A stretch of DNA of 64,000 nucleotides from Methanoculleus thermophilus (GCF_001571405.1 NZ_BCNX01000006.1:434001-498000); one strand, 5' to 3'; positions 1 to 9,181 are shown, numbered from the stretch's first letter. Made by a program: numbers and translations. Notes: generated from the letters alone by a model not told the origin.

Positions 1-665
1 AACTGAATCTGGGAGACCTCGAGCACCAGTCCGAGGTGCCGATCTTTCGCGACGGTGAGAAGGTGAAGGGTGTCCGGGTCGCTGAGCTCGATTTCACCAC
101 TCTCTGCCATCCGGACCTCTGCCACGCGATGGTCCGGATCATCGGGAGCGTGAAACTCTTCCGTGTCGGGGATATGGTCTCTATCGGGCCCACACCGGTG
201 AATAAACTCCTTGTCCGGGGTGAGGTCTATGGAATGGATGAAAACCTGCAGGCGCTTCTTATCAGCGTCGCGGAGATGATATCCCTTCCGAAACAGGCGA
301 TCAAGCACTACATGAGCACACCGCTTCTGACCCTGCCGGTCTCCGCCACCCTTCGTGACGCAGTTCACCTCTTTAATCTCCACCGTATCCACGGTGCCCC
401 GGTGATTGGGGATAATGGCGATCTTGCGGGCATCGTGACGCTGAGCGATATCGCTCGCGCTCTGGACGAAGGGTTGAGTATGGATGCGCCCGTTGCACAG
501 ATTATGACCCCCGATGTGGTGATGGTGCCGTCATCAATCCGACTCTACGAACTCGTTAGACGATTCAAAGAACGAGAGATTGGGAGATTGATTGTAGTCG
601 AGGATGGTAAGCCCGTTGGGATCGTTACTCAGACCGATATTATTCGGGTCTTTCCCTCACTTTGA
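1..665 (+). CDS. CBS-domain protein (5' end outside window)
   Basis: The reading frame is open from the first bases, so the true start lies upstream; the GTG at 36 is only an internal candidate. The C-terminal 125 or so residues form a pair of CBS domains. The first begins near the motif MSTPLLTLP and the second near MTPDVVMVP, each ending in the usual GIVTxxDI strand-helix. The preceding 80 residues are a separate alpha/beta region that I do not recognise. CBS pairs usually bind adenosine nucleotides or S-adenosylmethionine and regulate an attached domain, so this is probably a ligand-sensing regulator. What it regulates cannot be seen here. The gene is followed by the histone gene on the same strand, which has its own promoter. 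Confidence 0.8.
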   Translation, partial: LNLGDLEHQSEVPIFRDGEKVKGVRVAELDFTTLCHPDLCHAMVRIIGSVKLFRVGDMVSIGPTPVNKLLVRGEVYGMDENLQALLISVAEMISLPKQAIKHYMSTPLLTLPVSATLRDAVHLFNLHRIHGAPVIGDNGDLAGIVTLSDIARALDEGLSMDAPVAQIMTPDVVMVPSSIRLYELVRRFKEREIGRLIVVEDGKPVGIVTQTDIIRVFPSL

Positions 666-716
666 TACCCTCCCCGTTCTGAATTTGTCACTTCAACCCC
701 TCTGCTGACGGATAAG

Positions 717-725
717 TATTTATAT
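717..725 (+). promoter_or_regulatory. TATA box of the histone gene
   Basis: The AT-rich block TATTTATAT stands in otherwise GC-rich DNA about 90 bases before the histone start codon. A start site about 25 bases downstream would fall near 748 and leave a leader of about 60 bases, longer than for most genes in this window. Confidence 0.6.
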
Positions 726-753
726 GAGAATACCTATGGTGCTTCTGTAAAAC

Positions 754-786
754 GAGCTCTGTTTGAGAGTACAATGAACAGAGCTC
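754..786 (+). promoter_or_regulatory. Perfect 10-bp inverted repeat in the histone leader
   Basis: GAGCTCTGTT at 754-763 is the exact reverse complement of AACAGAGCTC at 777-786, with a 13-base spacer. It lies just downstream of the expected transcription start and upstream of the ribosome binding site, so it can act either as an operator or as a hairpin in the 5' leader of the histone mRNA. Confidence 0.55.
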
Positions 787-809
787 AATGAAAAGGGGGG
801 AATAAGATC

Positions 810-1019
810 ATGACTGATATACCTCTGGCACCAGTTGGGAGAATCGTGAAGAAATCCGGCGCGGAGCGAGTTAGTTCCGATGCCAATGAAGAACTTGCAA
901 AGTTAATGGAGCAGTACGCGTCGAGAATCGCAAAAGAGGCGATTAAACTCGCAGGTCATGCAGGCAGAAAGACAGTCAAAGCAACAGATGTTCGGATGGC
1001 CGCCGAGACTGTTAAATGA
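810..1019 (+). CDS. Archaeal histone
   Basis: A 69-residue histone-fold protein of typical archaeal length. It opens with the IPLAPVGRIVKKSGAERVS-type first helix, has the central helix, and ends with the TVKATDVRMA segment that forms the last helix. Archaeal histones dimerise and wrap DNA into extended nucleosome-like particles. There is no N- or C-terminal tail. The G-rich stretch at 795-800 is the ribosome binding site for the ATG at 810. The gene is monocistronic, with its own TATA box, a leader containing a perfect inverted repeat, and a T-rich terminator. Confidence 0.95.
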   Translation: MTDIPLAPVGRIVKKSGAERVSSDANEELAKLMEQYASRIAKEAIKLAGHAGRKTVKATDVRMAAETVK

Positions 1020-1041
1020 AACAATTCTAACTTCTATTTTT

Positions 1042-1073
1042 CGGCCAGGGCAAACCCTTTGGGCGGCTTTTTT
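1042..1073 (+). terminator. T-rich terminator after histone
   Basis: A short GGG/CCC-containing stem region is followed by a run of six T at the end, about 50 bases after the histone stop codon. Such T runs end transcription in archaea. The rest of the 240-base gap to the next gene shows only this and a promoter. Confidence 0.5.
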
Positions 1074-1230
1074 GCAGATATTCCTCTTGAAATCCGCATA
1101 GATCCTCCTCAATCGTCAATCCCGGTCTTTCTTGGGGTATGACCAGCACGATCCGGAATTCATCCGGGTGTTCTCAACCCTCATTCTAATTCCGGAACGC
1201 CGCATTTAAAGGATATTTGGGAAATTTAAA

Positions 1231-1241
1231 AGTTTAAATAG
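1231..1241 (+). promoter_or_regulatory. TATA box of the PRC-barrel gene
   Basis: AGTTTAAATAG is centred about 27 bases before the ATG at 1263, so the transcript is predicted to be leaderless. Confidence 0.6.
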
Positions 1242-1262
1242 TAAAAAGACCTCAAACTCTGT

Positions 1263-1520
1263 ATGAGCAAAACCTTCTGCCGGACCCTTGCAAAGAAAAG
1301 AGTAATGAGTAACGATGGCATGCTCATTGGAACTCTCAAGAACATCATGGCCGATCTCAATACCGGGCAGATAATTGACCTGATCGTCAAACCGGATGAG
1401 ACATTCAGGACTGATGGTTACCGAATGGATGGGGACAAGATGCTCGTTCCGTTCGAGGCGGTAAAGGATATAAAAGATTATATTGTTGTCGACCGTTATC
1501 TGCTGAAGAGATCGGGATAA
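1263..1520 (+). CDS. PRC-barrel domain protein
   Basis: An 85-residue protein consisting of a single PRC-barrel, the small beta-barrel also found at the C-terminus of RimM and in photosystem reaction-centre subunit H. The visible pattern is a start like KRVMSNDGMLIGTLKNI, then a strand-rich middle and the closing VPFEAVKDIKDYIVVD segment. Standalone archaeal PRC-barrel proteins are common, and proposed roles are in RNA or protein interactions. The exact role is unknown. The 3' end overlaps the convergent phosphatase gene by 25 bases. Confidence 0.8.
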   Translation: MSKTFCRTLAKKRVMSNDGMLIGTLKNIMADLNTGQIIDLIVKPDETFRTDGYRMDGDKMLVPFEAVKDIKDYIVVDRYLLKRSG

Positions 1521-2200
1521 TACTTCTTTACCGCCTCTACGAACCCCTCTCCGTACATCCCCTGTGAGACCCAGTCTGCCGCCGATTGCGTCAGTGCCGG
1601 GGCATTTCGTACTGCGACTCCAACTCCGGCGGCTCTGAGCATCTCGATGTCGTTCTCCGAGTCGCCGATAGCCATCATCTCGTCCGGGTGAATCCCCAGC
1701 TCTCCGGCGAGTTCCCGGAGCGCCGTTCCCTTGTTGACGCCGAGAACCTGGAGGTGGATCGCAAACCCGGTGTCGAGCACCCGGACGGGGAGGTGACGGT
1801 CGCGGATGATCGCCCTCGCTTCATCGGCGTCGATGTTCCGGGCAAAGGCCACATCGGCGAACCGGTACTGCGCGCCAAAAAGTTCGAGTTCAATACCCTT
1901 CTCGGCAAAATAATCCCTGAGTTCTTCAAACGCAGCAAGACAGACTTTCTGGTCACCGGAGATGTTGAGCGTACCTGAGAATGTCCTCCGATAGACTCCT
2001 CCGTTCTCGCCGATGATGGTCCCGTCCGTCCCAATCATCTTGCAGAGCCCGTCCATGAAGCAGACGGTGTTGCCGCTTGCAAGCACCACTGTGATCCCGG
2101 AATCGACGAGCGTCCGGATGGCCTCGATGGCGGCGGTATTGATCCGCCGCCGTCTGTCGGTTATGGTGCCGTCGACGTCCGTGACAAGCGCCTTTAACAC
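1496..2200 (-). CDS. Phosphoglycolate phosphatase, archaeal HAD type
   Basis: A 234-residue HAD-superfamily phosphatase of the archaeal phosphoglycolate phosphatase group. Motif I is DVDGT at residues 8-12, with the nucleophilic Asp first; motif II lies around the VLASGNT segment; the C-terminal [12 protein letters not shown] supplies the Mg-binding acids. The cap is of the C2 type, inserted between motifs II and III. The likely reaction is 2-phosphoglycolate to glycolate plus phosphate, but HAD enzymes are often promiscuous. The start overlaps the radA stop by seven bases, so it is co-transcribed with radA. The 3' end overlaps the convergent PRC-barrel gene. Confidence 0.85.
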   Translation of the reverse strand: MLKALVTDVDGTITDRRRRINTAAIEAIRTLVDSGITVVLASGNTVCFMDGLCKMIGTDGTIIGENGGVYRRTFSGTLNISGDQKVCLAAFEELRDYFAEKGIELELFGAQYRFADVAFARNIDADEARAIIRDRHLPVRVLDTGFAIHLQVLGVNKGTALRELAGELGIHPDEMMAIGDSENDIEMLRAAGVGVAVRNAPALTQSAADWVSQGMYGEGFVEAVKKYYPDLFSR

Positions 2201-3168
2201 GGTTTGAGCCCTGCCTGCTCGACTACGAATGCCGCTTCGCCTTCGGGGAGGTTGGGACTGTCCACCAGGCGGGCTACCCGCTTTCCTCCCTTGCTCTTGC
2301 GCAAGTATATCCGGAAGGTTGCAGTGTGCCCGACGATGTTGCCGCCGATAGGCTTCGTGGGGTCGCCGAAGAGGACGCCGGGGTTCGACATCACCTGGTT
2401 GGTCACGAGACCGACTGCATTGTGGTCGTCGAGCAGTTTTAAGAGGTCGTGCATGTGGCGGTTCAGCTTCTGCTGCCGGGGGGCGAGGGTGCCGCGCCCT
2501 GCATACTCCGAACGGAAGAGCGACGTCAGGGAGTCGATAACGAAGAGCCTGATCGGGTAGTCGGACTTACGCAGGTCGTTTGCTAACTCGCGTGCGGTAT
2601 CGAGGAGCAGCATCTGATGGTCGGAGCTGTGTGCCCGGGCGACGTGGATCCGCTCGAGGACCTCGTCAATCGATCCTATATCGGCTTCTTCGGGGAGTCC
2701 GTTGACCATCTGCTCGATACGCTCCGGACGGAACGTGTTCTCGGTATCGATATAGACGACGCCGCCGTGCAGCCCTCCGATTTCTTCGGGGAGCTGGACG
2801 TTGACGGCCATCTGGTGTACGATCTGGCTCTTTCCAGACCCAAATTCTCCGTAGACCTCGGTTATCGCCTGTGTCTCGAAACCCCCGCCGATCAGTTCAT
2901 CGAACTCGGGAACCAGCGTCTTGAGTTTCTGGACGTCCTTTCTCTTGTCGAGGATATCCCGGCCCGTCTTGAAGCCTCCGATATCCGCCATCTTGCGGGC
3001 GGCAAGGATCAACTTCTTTGCGGTCCCCTCACCGATCTCCGCTGCTTCGGCAAGATCCGCTGTGATAGCCGTTGCAACGCTTTCGACGGTCCCGTAACCG
3101 GCTTCGCGGAGTTTTTCTGCAGTGGCCGCCCCGACGCCGGGCAAATCTTCAAGATCAATCTCTGACAT
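2194..3168 (-). CDS. radA: DNA repair and recombination protein RadA
   Basis: The archaeal RecA/Rad51 recombinase, which forms filaments on single-stranded DNA and promotes strand exchange. An N-terminal helix-hairpin-helix domain ([15 protein letters not shown]) covers residues 1-60. It is followed by the FKTGRD linker and an ATPase core with Walker A GEFGSGKS, the Walker B strand ending in [11 protein letters not shown], and the L2 region near NQVMSNPG. The length of 324 residues is normal. I chose the ATG at 3168 rather than the in-frame GTG at 3180, because GTGAGG just upstream serves as its ribosome binding site and homologues start with [12 protein letters not shown] minus-strand promoter lies in the 108-base gap before rpa. 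The phosphatase gene follows with overlap. Confidence 0.97.
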   Translation of the reverse strand: MSEIDLEDLPGVGAATAEKLREAGYGTVESVATAITADLAEAAEIGEGTAKKLILAARKMADIGGFKTGRDILDKRKDVQKLKTLVPEFDELIGGGFETQAITEVYGEFGSGKSQIVHQMAVNVQLPEEIGGLHGGVVYIDTENTFRPERIEQMVNGLPEEADIGSIDEVLERIHVARAHSSDHQMLLLDTARELANDLRKSDYPIRLFVIDSLTSLFRSEYAGRGTLAPRQQKLNRHMHDLLKLLDDHNAVGLVTNQVMSNPGVLFGDPTKPIGGNIVGHTATFRIYLRKSKGGKRVARLVDSPNLPEGEAAFVVEQAGLKPC

Positions 3169-3276
3169 CTCAATCCTCACTTGATCTCTATGGTGTGTTC
3201 CGTTACGTTACACTAAGAGTCTATAGCGTGAGACATAAAGGTCGCTCGCCGTGCGGGGTGAAAGTGAAGATCGGGA

Positions 3277-4560
3277 TCAGGGCTTCTCGTTGAGCCGATC
3301 CAGGCGTGACTGCAACGCGTCCCGATCGGGAGTTATGCTCTCCAGATGGCTTATTTGGATAACCCCCCGATAAACGGTTCCTCTCGCGCGCACCAGGTAT
3401 CCGACCGGCAGGGGCTCGGCAAGGAGGTAGCAGGCATCGGCGGTCTCGAGAGCCGTCCCCTGTCGGGTTGGGATGATCGTCCCTTCGACCTCCACCTCCA
3501 CCTCTTCTTTAGCAAGGATAACGAGGGCGCTTCCCCAGGAGACATGCACCTCAAGATCGCCGTATCGACCTTTCCGGGCGCTCACGTTGTAGACTTCGAG
3601 CGTGTCACCGACTGCCAGATGCTCTTCTGCCTTCTCGCCCCAGATGACGACCGGGATCTCCCCGGTCCGGTCGGCGATGACCAGGTTCCGGACCAAAGAC
3701 TGCCTCCCGCTCCGCGTGACAAATGAGCGGGCGGGCTGCACCTGCACAACCGTGCCGGAAAGAGAATAGGCCCCCCCTTCCTCGACGTCGGCGATGGTAT
3801 CCAGCGGGACGACGATCTCCCGCTCCGTTCGGGTGATGGAGCCCGCTTCGCCGAGGCTGTACTCTATTCCCTTCTCCCCATCCTTGACAGCGGCACCGCG
3901 GATGACGACCGTCTCCCCCGCACGGAACCCCTCTAGAATAGCGGGAGCCCAGACGACGAGCCGAAAGACTCCCTCTTCGTTCCCGATCACCGCTTCGACC
4001 ATCTCTCCCGGGGTTCCATCGCGCCTCGTGAATGCCCGCGGGCTCCCGAGGGCGATGAGCCTCACTTCGAGATCTTCTCTCGAACTTTGGGGTGCAGAGG
4101 TCTCCGCCTCATCGCAGGTGATCTCGCACGCCGCCTCCTGGGCCGCAACGACGGTGACGTCGGGGATCTTCCCGCGCCCCTTCGGCCTGCCGAGGACCTC
4201 AAGGACGTCGCCTACCCCGATCTCGGCAATCCCACCGGCCTTCTCGTCCCAGAGGGTCAGCCTGGCCCTGCCGGTCTCATCGCCCACCAGCACGTTCGCG
4301 ACAAGGCCGGTCGTGCCGTCTGGCCGCTCGAATTCCCGGGGCTCCTCGATGGAGAGGACCTTTCCAAAGAAGCAGGCGAGGCTCGAAGCCCCGGCAAGGT
4401 CGCGTATACGAACATGCGAACGGCCGAGGTCTTTTACGACCAGCATAGCCGCCGTCTGTTCGTCGAGGAGGTCTCCCGACTCCGCTACCTTCTCCTCCAC
4501 CCGTCGTTCGAACTCCTCCTTTCCGAGGAGATCGTCGACCAGAAGGTAGTGGAACTTCAC
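3277..4560 (-). CDS. Single-stranded DNA-binding protein, RPA-like with several OB folds
   Basis: A 427-residue replication protein A homologue of the euryarchaeal multi-OB type. Three or more OB folds can be followed: about residues 65-150 (FFGKVLSIEEPREF to GRGKIPDVTV), 165-250 (RLIALGSPRAFTRRDG) and 260-345 (LSGTVVQVQPARSFVTRSG), with a final beta-rich segment. Each repeats the pattern of a G-V strand, an RxDG or RSG turn and a VIWG/VVWA strand. I see no Cys4 zinc finger. The protein coats single-stranded DNA in replication and repair, matching radA 100 bases downstream on the same strand. It lies 16 bases after lysA, so it may be the last gene of a dapL-lysA-rpa unit. Confidence 0.88.
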   Translation of the reverse strand: MKFHYLLVDDLLGKEEFERRVEEKVAESGDLLDEQTAAMLVVKDLGRSHVRIRDLAGASSLACFFGKVLSIEEPREFERPDGTTGLVANVLVGDETGRARLTLWDEKAGGIAEIGVGDVLEVLGRPKGRGKIPDVTVVAAQEAACEITCDEAETSAPQSSREDLEVRLIALGSPRAFTRRDGTPGEMVEAVIGNEEGVFRLVVWAPAILEGFRAGETVVIRGAAVKDGEKGIEYSLGEAGSITRTEREIVVPLDTIADVEEGGAYSLSGTVVQVQPARSFVTRSGRQSLVRNLVIADRTGEIPVVIWGEKAEEHLAVGDTLEVYNVSARKGRYGDLEVHVSWGSALVILAKEEVEVEVEGTIIPTRQGTALETADACYLLAEPLPVGYLVRARGTVYRGVIQISHLESITPDRDALQSRLDRLNEKP

Positions 4561-4576
4561 GTCTGCCGCTCCGCGC

Positions 4577-5869
4577 CTACTCCTGCCAGGGCACCGTCAC
4601 CATGGTGGCGGTCAGGTCCTCGATCGTCTCGGCACGGCGCATCAGGGCTGCCTCCTTGCCTGCAAGGAGGACTTCGGCGCACCGCGGGCGGCTGTTGTAC
4701 TGGGACGACATCGCAAACCCGTAGGCCCCGGCGTCGAGCACCGCGATGATGTCGCCTGCTGCAAGTTCGGGGAGCATCCGGTCTTTCGCGAGGATGTCGC
4801 CCGTCTCGCAGATCGGTCCCGTGACGGAGTACTCGGAAACGGCTGGGGCGTCGGCTTTGTTCGCCGCCACGACCTCGTGGTAGGAGTCATACATCGTCGG
4901 CCGGATCAGGAGATTGAACCCGGCATCGACGTTCGCGAAGGTCTTGTGAGCGGTCTTCGTGGAGTTGACCCTTGTTAGGAGGATCGTTGAGTCGGCGACG
5001 AGCCACCGGCCCGGTTCGACCCAGAACTCGGGCTCTATCCCGAGTTCTTTGATGCCGCGGAGGAAGACCGGCATCACCGCTCCCGCGTAGTCCTCAGGCG
5101 TCGGGGCCCGGTCCGTCTCCCGGCGGTAGGGGATCCCGAGGCCGCCTCCGATATCGATGAACGCGGGATCGACCCCGATATCGAGGAGGTCGCGGGCGAC
5201 GTCGATCAGCACCTCGACCTCGCGGGCGAAGGGTTCCACGGCGAGGATCTGCGAGCCGATGTGGCAGTGGATCCCGACGGGGTTCACGTTCTCAAGCGCG
5301 AGCGCCTCGCGGTAGGCATCGAGGATCTGCCCGGCCGGAATGCCGAACTTGCTCGTCGCAAGCCCAGTTGCGATCTTCGGGTGGGTTGGGACATCGATTG
5401 CGGGGTTGACCCTGAAGGCGATCTCGACGGTCTTTCCCGCCTCTTTCGCTACGGCGTCAAGCTGCCGGAGTTCGTCGACCGAGTCCACCGAGACCCGGAT
5501 CCCCTTCTCGACCGCGAGGGCATGGTCCGAGGGAGTCTTTGAGCTCCCGTTGAAGAGGAGCGACTCTGGCCGCATCCCTGAGGCGAGGGCGAGGGCGACC
5601 TCTCCTGCGGAGAAGACGTCCGCCCCTGCGCCCATCGATGCAAGGGTCTTGAAGACCGCGAGGTTGCCGTTCGCCTTTGCGGCGTAGAGGATGCGGACCT
5701 TTTTGTAATGGGCGGTGAGTGCGCCGGAGAGGCGCTGGAAGTTCTCGCGGATCCTGTCCTCGCTCGTGACGTAGAGCGGGGTGCCGAACCGTTCGGCAAG
5801 GCCCACCGTATCGTGCTCGCCGATCCAGAGGTGGCCGTCCCTGACCGAGAGGTGGGGTGGGAGGATCAC
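4577..5869 (-). CDS. lysA: Diaminopimelate decarboxylase
   Basis: A 430-residue fold-type III PLP enzyme that converts meso-diaminopimelate to L-lysine. The PLP lysine lies in YAAKAN near residue 65. The barrel carries HCHIGSQI and the glycine-rich phosphate loop [10 protein letters not shown], then EPGRWLV. The C-terminal CETGD contains the catalytic Cys contributed across the dimer. The GTG start overlaps the dapL stop in a GTGA junction, a strong sign of translational coupling. With DapL it gives the last steps of lysine synthesis by the aminotransferase variant of the DAP pathway. Confidence 0.96.
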   Translation of the reverse strand: MILPPHLSVRDGHLWIGEHDTVGLAERFGTPLYVTSEDRIRENFQRLSGALTAHYKKVRILYAAKANGNLAVFKTLASMGAGADVFSAGEVALALASGMRPESLLFNGSSKTPSDHALAVEKGIRVSVDSVDELRQLDAVAKEAGKTVEIAFRVNPAIDVPTHPKIATGLATSKFGIPAGQILDAYREALALENVNPVGIHCHIGSQILAVEPFAREVEVLIDVARDLLDIGVDPAFIDIGGGLGIPYRRETDRAPTPEDYAGAVMPVFLRGIKELGIEPEFWVEPGRWLVADSTILLTRVNSTKTAHKTFANVDAGFNLLIRPTMYDSYHEVVAANKADAPAVSEYSVTGPICETGDILAKDRMLPELAAGDIIAVLDAGAYGFAMSSQYNSRPRCAEVLLAGKEAALMRRAETIEDLTATMVTVPWQE

Positions 5870-7014
5870 AGGTCAAGCCCCCGCATCCGGTCGACCGCCT
5901 CGTTGATCCGCTCGATCGACCTGGTGATTGCGAACCGGACGAATCCTTCGCCGTTCTTGCCGAAACCTACTCCGGGGGTCGCGACGATCCCGGCCTGGTC
6001 GAGGAGTTTTGCAGCAAACGCCATGCAGTCGTCGACCGGCGCCCAGACGTAGAAGGTCGCCTTCGGCGCCTTGACGTCAAGCCCGATCTCGGTAAGCCCT
6101 TTCACAAGCGCGTCCCTGCGCTCCTGGTAGATCGCGCAGGCGTTCGCGACACAGTCCTGGGGGCCGGTAAGCGCGGCGATTGCGGCGTGCTGGATGGCGT
6201 CGAAGGCCCCGGAGTCGACGTTGGTCTTGACCCGGCCAAGCCCTGCGACAATATCGGCGTTCCCGCAGGCCATCCCGATCCGCCACCCGGTCATGTTGTA
6301 GGTCTTTGAGAGCGAATGCATCTCGATGCCCACCTCCATTGCGCCGTCCACCTCAAGGAACGAGGGCGCCCGGTAGCCGTCGAAGGTGATCTCGGAGTAG
6401 GCGTTGTCGTGGACGACGACGATGTTGTGCTCGCGCGCAAACTCGACGACCTCCTCAAAGAACGAGAGGGGCGCCGTGGCGGCGGTGGGGTTGTTTGGAT
6501 AGTTGATGAACATCAGTCTTGCCTGCTTCACGACGTCGGCGGGGATATCCTCGAGCACCGGGAGGAAGTTGTTCTCCGCGAGAAGAGGCATCTCGTAGAC
6601 CTTTCCTTCGGCAAAGAGCGTGGAGGTCTTGTAGACGGGGTAACCGGGGTCGGCGGCGAGGACGTATTCTCCGGGGTTGACAAAGGCCTCGGCTATGTGA
6701 GCGATGCCTTCCTTCGACCCGATGAGCGCGAGGGTCTCTTTCTTCGGGTCGAGGTCGACCCCGAACCGGGCCCGGTACCATTGGGCAACCGCTTCGCGGT
6801 AGGCGAGCATACCCGCGTAGGAGGGGTAGTGATGGTTCTTTGGATCGCGGGCTGCCTCACAGAGCGCCTCCACGATGTGCGGGGGAGTTGGGAGGTCAGG
6901 GTCGCCGACACCGAGGTCGATGACGTCGACACCCTGGCGCAGTTTCTCCTCTTTCATCTCGTCAATGCGTGCAAAGAGATACGGGGGAAGGTTATCCATG
7001 CGTCTTGAGTACAT
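5866..7014 (-). CDS. dapL: LL-diaminopimelate aminotransferase
   Basis: A fold-type I PLP aminotransferase of about 382 residues. It converts tetrahydrodipicolinate directly to LL-diaminopimelate, bypassing the succinyl or acetyl branches. Visible features are [12 protein letters not shown] near the N-terminus, NYPNNPTAA in the substrate region, [10 protein letters not shown], and the PLP-lysine motif [14 protein letters not shown]. The open frame continues far upstream, but that extension has low-complexity Pro/Arg/Cys-rich sequence unlike any aminotransferase. The ATG at 7014 ([14 protein letters not shown]) fits the family; the ATG at 6999 is a second choice. It overlaps lysA by four bases. 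A methionine or aspartate aminotransferase role is less likely, given the lysA neighbour. Confidence 0.9.
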   Translation of the reverse strand: MYSRRMDNLPPYLFARIDEMKEEKLRQGVDVIDLGVGDPDLPTPPHIVEALCEAARDPKNHHYPSYAGMLAYREAVAQWYRARFGVDLDPKKETLALIGSKEGIAHIAEAFVNPGEYVLAADPGYPVYKTSTLFAEGKVYEMPLLAENNFLPVLEDIPADVVKQARLMFINYPNNPTAATAPLSFFEEVVEFAREHNIVVVHDNAYSEITFDGYRAPSFLEVDGAMEVGIEMHSLSKTYNMTGWRIGMACGNADIVAGLGRVKTNVDSGAFDAIQHAAIAALTGPQDCVANACAIYQERRDALVKGLTEIGLDVKAPKATFYVWAPVDDCMAFAAKLLDQAGIVATPGVGFGKNGEGFVRFAITRSIERINEAVDRMRGLDL

Positions 7015-7365
7015 TGCCAGAATGGTTTCGCATGGAACCCTATCTAATTTCTTGCTTGCCCCCGGGGTGCTTTCCGTGCCGGTAATGCAGTTACGGTAGC
7101 AGACCCGACGCTCCGGTGGATACAAACTCTCCGGTGGAGCGCAAACCCAGCATATGAGATGGCGCGGGAAGGCAGGTGGCGGCGGCTCTCGGGGCTCTCC
7201 CGGCCGCGAAGGTGCACGACTTGAGCCCTTGCAAGCCATGCCTTCCGGACCACGATCAACGATTACCGAACCCATAGAGGGCTTTCTCCCTGGGAGATGG
7301 ATAGGGTGGGTGCTCCGGCTCCCGTCCCGCGAACGGTTAAATACGGGCGATGCGAAGTTAAATTC
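7015..7365. other. Divergent intergenic region between dapL and cutA
   Basis: About 350 bases with promoters pointing both ways and no convincing gene. The ten-base direct repeat CTCCGGTGGA occurs at 7111-7120 and 7129-7138. The cutA TATA box lies at the right end. Confidence 0.6.
7335..7344 (+). promoter_or_regulatory. TATA box of the cutA operon
   Basis: GGTTAAATAC is centred about 27 bases before the cutA ATG, predicting a leaderless transcript for the cutA-fdhD-DUF1890-DUF1894 operon. Confidence 0.6.
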
Positions 7366-7683
7366 ATGGCTCTCCCGGAATACGTTGTGGTCTTCTGTAC
7401 GGCCCCCGCAGATGAGTCGGAGGCAATAGCAGAGGCAATCATTGATGCACGCCTGGCAGCCTGCGTGAATATCACCGGTGTGCGGTCTCTCTTCCGGTGG
7501 GAGGGGGCGGTCGAGGAGGAATCCGAGCATCTCCTGATCATCAAGACCCGGTCGGATCTGCTCGACGCACTTGTTGCGCGGATCAAGGGCCTGCACAGTT
7601 ATGAAGTCCCGGAGATCATCGCCCTCCCCATCATCGGCGGTTACGCGCCTTACCTAGACTGGATACAGGAGGCGACATCCTGA
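7366..7683 (+). CDS. cutA: CutA1-family divalent cation tolerance protein
   Basis: A 105-residue trimeric CutA1-type protein with a ferredoxin-like fold. It shows the family pattern [13 protein letters not shown], then [10 protein letters not shown], and [17 protein letters not shown], ending with the [11 protein letters not shown] and YLDWI segments. The ATG at 7366 is chosen because it has a well-placed TATA box and matches the usual N-terminus; an ORF extension to 7297 runs through the promoter. CutA1 binds divalent metals, but its cellular role is unsettled. The stop and the fdhD start share one base (TGATG), so the genes are translationally coupled. Confidence 0.92.
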   Translation: MALPEYVVVFCTAPADESEAIAEAIIDARLAACVNITGVRSLFRWEGAVEEESEHLLIIKTRSDLLDALVARIKGLHSYEVPEIIALPIIGGYAPYLDWIQEATS

Positions 7684-8426
7684 TGCAGATCGTCTGCCGC
7701 GCCGGGATCCAGGTGACGGGTGAAGATGCACGGGAGGTTCACGATGACATCATCGTCGAGGACCATGTGCGGCTCTTCTTAAACGGAGAGTTCCTCACGG
7801 CCCTGGTGGCGAGCTACGACCGGCTCGCCGACCTCGGGGCCGGGTTCGTCATCACCGAGGGGCTGGCGGAGAGGGTCGATTCGGTGGAGGTCGACGGGAA
7901 GGATATCTATATCTCCGCCCCGGCGAGAAAGGAGTTCCAGCTTGAGACTGAGTCTTCCGGTGGCTCCCGCGTGGTCGGCGAACCGCGATCCGTCGCATCG
8001 TCCATAACCATAACGGCCGACGGCGTCCGCGCGGTCACGGCGGCGATCGAGTCGGATGTCTGGCGGAGAACCGGCGGCGTCCACTGCTCGGTTCTCTTCT
8101 GCGACGGCGAACTCATCACCCGGGCCTGCGATGTCGGGAGGCACAACACCGTCGATAAGGTCGTGGGCTATGCGGCCCTCCAGGGGCTTGACCGGTCCAG
8201 GTGCATCCTCGGCTGCACAGGCCGGCAACCGGCTGGGATGGTCGCGAAGGCGGCGAATGCGGGCATCCCGATCGTCGTCTCCCGCGCCGCCTCGACCGAC
8301 CGGGGGATCCTCACGGCCGAGAGAGCGGGAATCACATTGATCGGCTTTTCGCGGGGGGAGCGGTTCACCATCTATACGCACCCTGAGCGGGTGCCTGACG
8401 TCTTTGAACGCCTAAAGAAGGCTTAA
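7683..8426 (+). CDS. fdhD: FdhD-like formate dehydrogenase sulfurtransferase
   Basis: A 247-residue member of the FdhD family, which transfers sulfur to the Mo/W-bis-pterin cofactor of formate dehydrogenase. The conserved core is present: TGGVHCSVLF, CDVGRHNTVDKV, GCTGRQ, PIVVSRAAST and the closing AERAGITLIGFSRGERF. The CxxC motif that bacterial FdhD uses for sulfur transfer, normally after a run of Ser/Thr, is absent: the equivalent site reads SSGGSRVVG. Other cysteines remain near residues 139, 145, 153, 177 and 180. It sits between cutA and the methanogen pair DUF1890/DUF1894. Confidence 0.88.
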   Translation: MQIVCRAGIQVTGEDAREVHDDIIVEDHVRLFLNGEFLTALVASYDRLADLGAGFVITEGLAERVDSVEVDGKDIYISAPARKEFQLETESSGGSRVVGEPRSVASSITITADGVRAVTAAIESDVWRRTGGVHCSVLFCDGELITRACDVGRHNTVDKVVGYAALQGLDRSRCILGCTGRQPAGMVAKAANAGIPIVVSRAASTDRGILTAERAGITLIGFSRGERFTIYTHPERVPDVFERLKKA

Positions 8427-8428
8427 TC

Positions 8429-8914
8429 ATGAGAGAAAACGACAACAACGAAAAGACTGCACTCATCCTGCTCGGGTGCCCGCAGGTGCCCGTCCAGACG
8501 AGCATGGCGCTCTATCTCGCGCATGCGCTGAACCAGCAGGGTATCCGGCCGGTGATTGCCGGAACGACGGCTGCGCGGAAGTTAATGGAGGTGGCCGACC
8601 CGGGCCGGTATTACATCTCGGAGATGGCCGATCTTGACGATACTATCGATGCGATCACGGAAAAAGAGCGAGATTTCGACCTCTGCTTCGTCTTCATCCA
8701 CAACGATTCAGGGATTGCGTATGCAGGCACCATGGCCTACATATCAACAGCGCGGTTGTATGCGGTTCTCTTCGGGGAGCACGCCGACGATCTCGCCGGC
8801 GAGATCGAGTTCCCCTGCGAGATCGTCGCGGCGAAGGCCGTGCACAACCCCATGCCGCTGAAGCGGAGACTTGACGAGGTGATGCAGCAATGGGCGGCTG
8901 TCTCGAAGCACTGA
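8429..8914 (+). CDS. DUF1890 family methanogen protein
   Basis: A 161-residue protein of the DUF1890 family, known from methanogens. It begins with a charged leader and then ALILLGCPQVPVQT, followed by an alpha/beta pattern with ADPGRYY and a HNDSGIAY motif, which together resemble a Rossmann-like nucleotide or cofactor fold. The function is unknown. It starts two bases after fdhD, and its 3' end overlaps the DUF1894 gene by 25 bases; the two families are typically adjacent. The context suggests a link to formate or electron metabolism, but that is inference. Confidence 0.82.
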   Translation: MRENDNNEKTALILLGCPQVPVQTSMALYLAHALNQQGIRPVIAGTTAARKLMEVADPGRYYISEMADLDDTIDAITEKERDFDLCFVFIHNDSGIAYAGTMAYISTARLYAVLFGEHADDLAGEIEFPCEIVAAKAVHNPMPLKRRLDEVMQQWAAVSKH

Positions 8915-9168
8915 AACCCGAGATCATCCTCTCCCAGTCCTCATTCAAGGAGGCGCGGGAGTATATCAAGAAGAACGTCAAAGAATACCACGAGGTCGAG
9001 CCGGGCTATAAGATATTCGACGTCCACATCATCGGCGTCCCGCCGCTCTATATCGGCGTGGAGGGCGAGCACCTCATCTTCCCCTACACCAAACCCTGCC
9101 ACGGAACGTTCGTGGTGAAGGTCCCGGGCGGAGAGGAGATCGCGCGGCTGCGGGCGAGGAAGAAGTAA
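8890..9168 (+). CDS. DUF1894 family methanogen protein
   Basis: A 92-residue protein of the DUF1894 family, found in methanogens next to DUF1890. It shows the family features EYHEVEPGYKIFD, IIGVPPLYIG and the closing PYTKPCHGTFVVKV. A short basic tail ends in ARKK. No catalytic motif is recognised. It is the last gene of the cutA-fdhD operon and is followed by a T-rich stretch. Confidence 0.82.
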   Translation: MGGCLEALKPEIILSQSSFKEAREYIKKNVKEYHEVEPGYKIFDVHIIGVPPLYIGVEGEHLIFPYTKPCHGTFVVKVPGGEEIARLRARKK

Positions 9169-9181
9169 CCGTCTCTATTTT

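Noticed and set aside
7015-7596. N-terminal extension of dapL by about 190 residues
   Set aside because: Its composition is Pro/Arg/Cys-rich and unlike any aminotransferase. It also covers the promoter region and antisense cutA.
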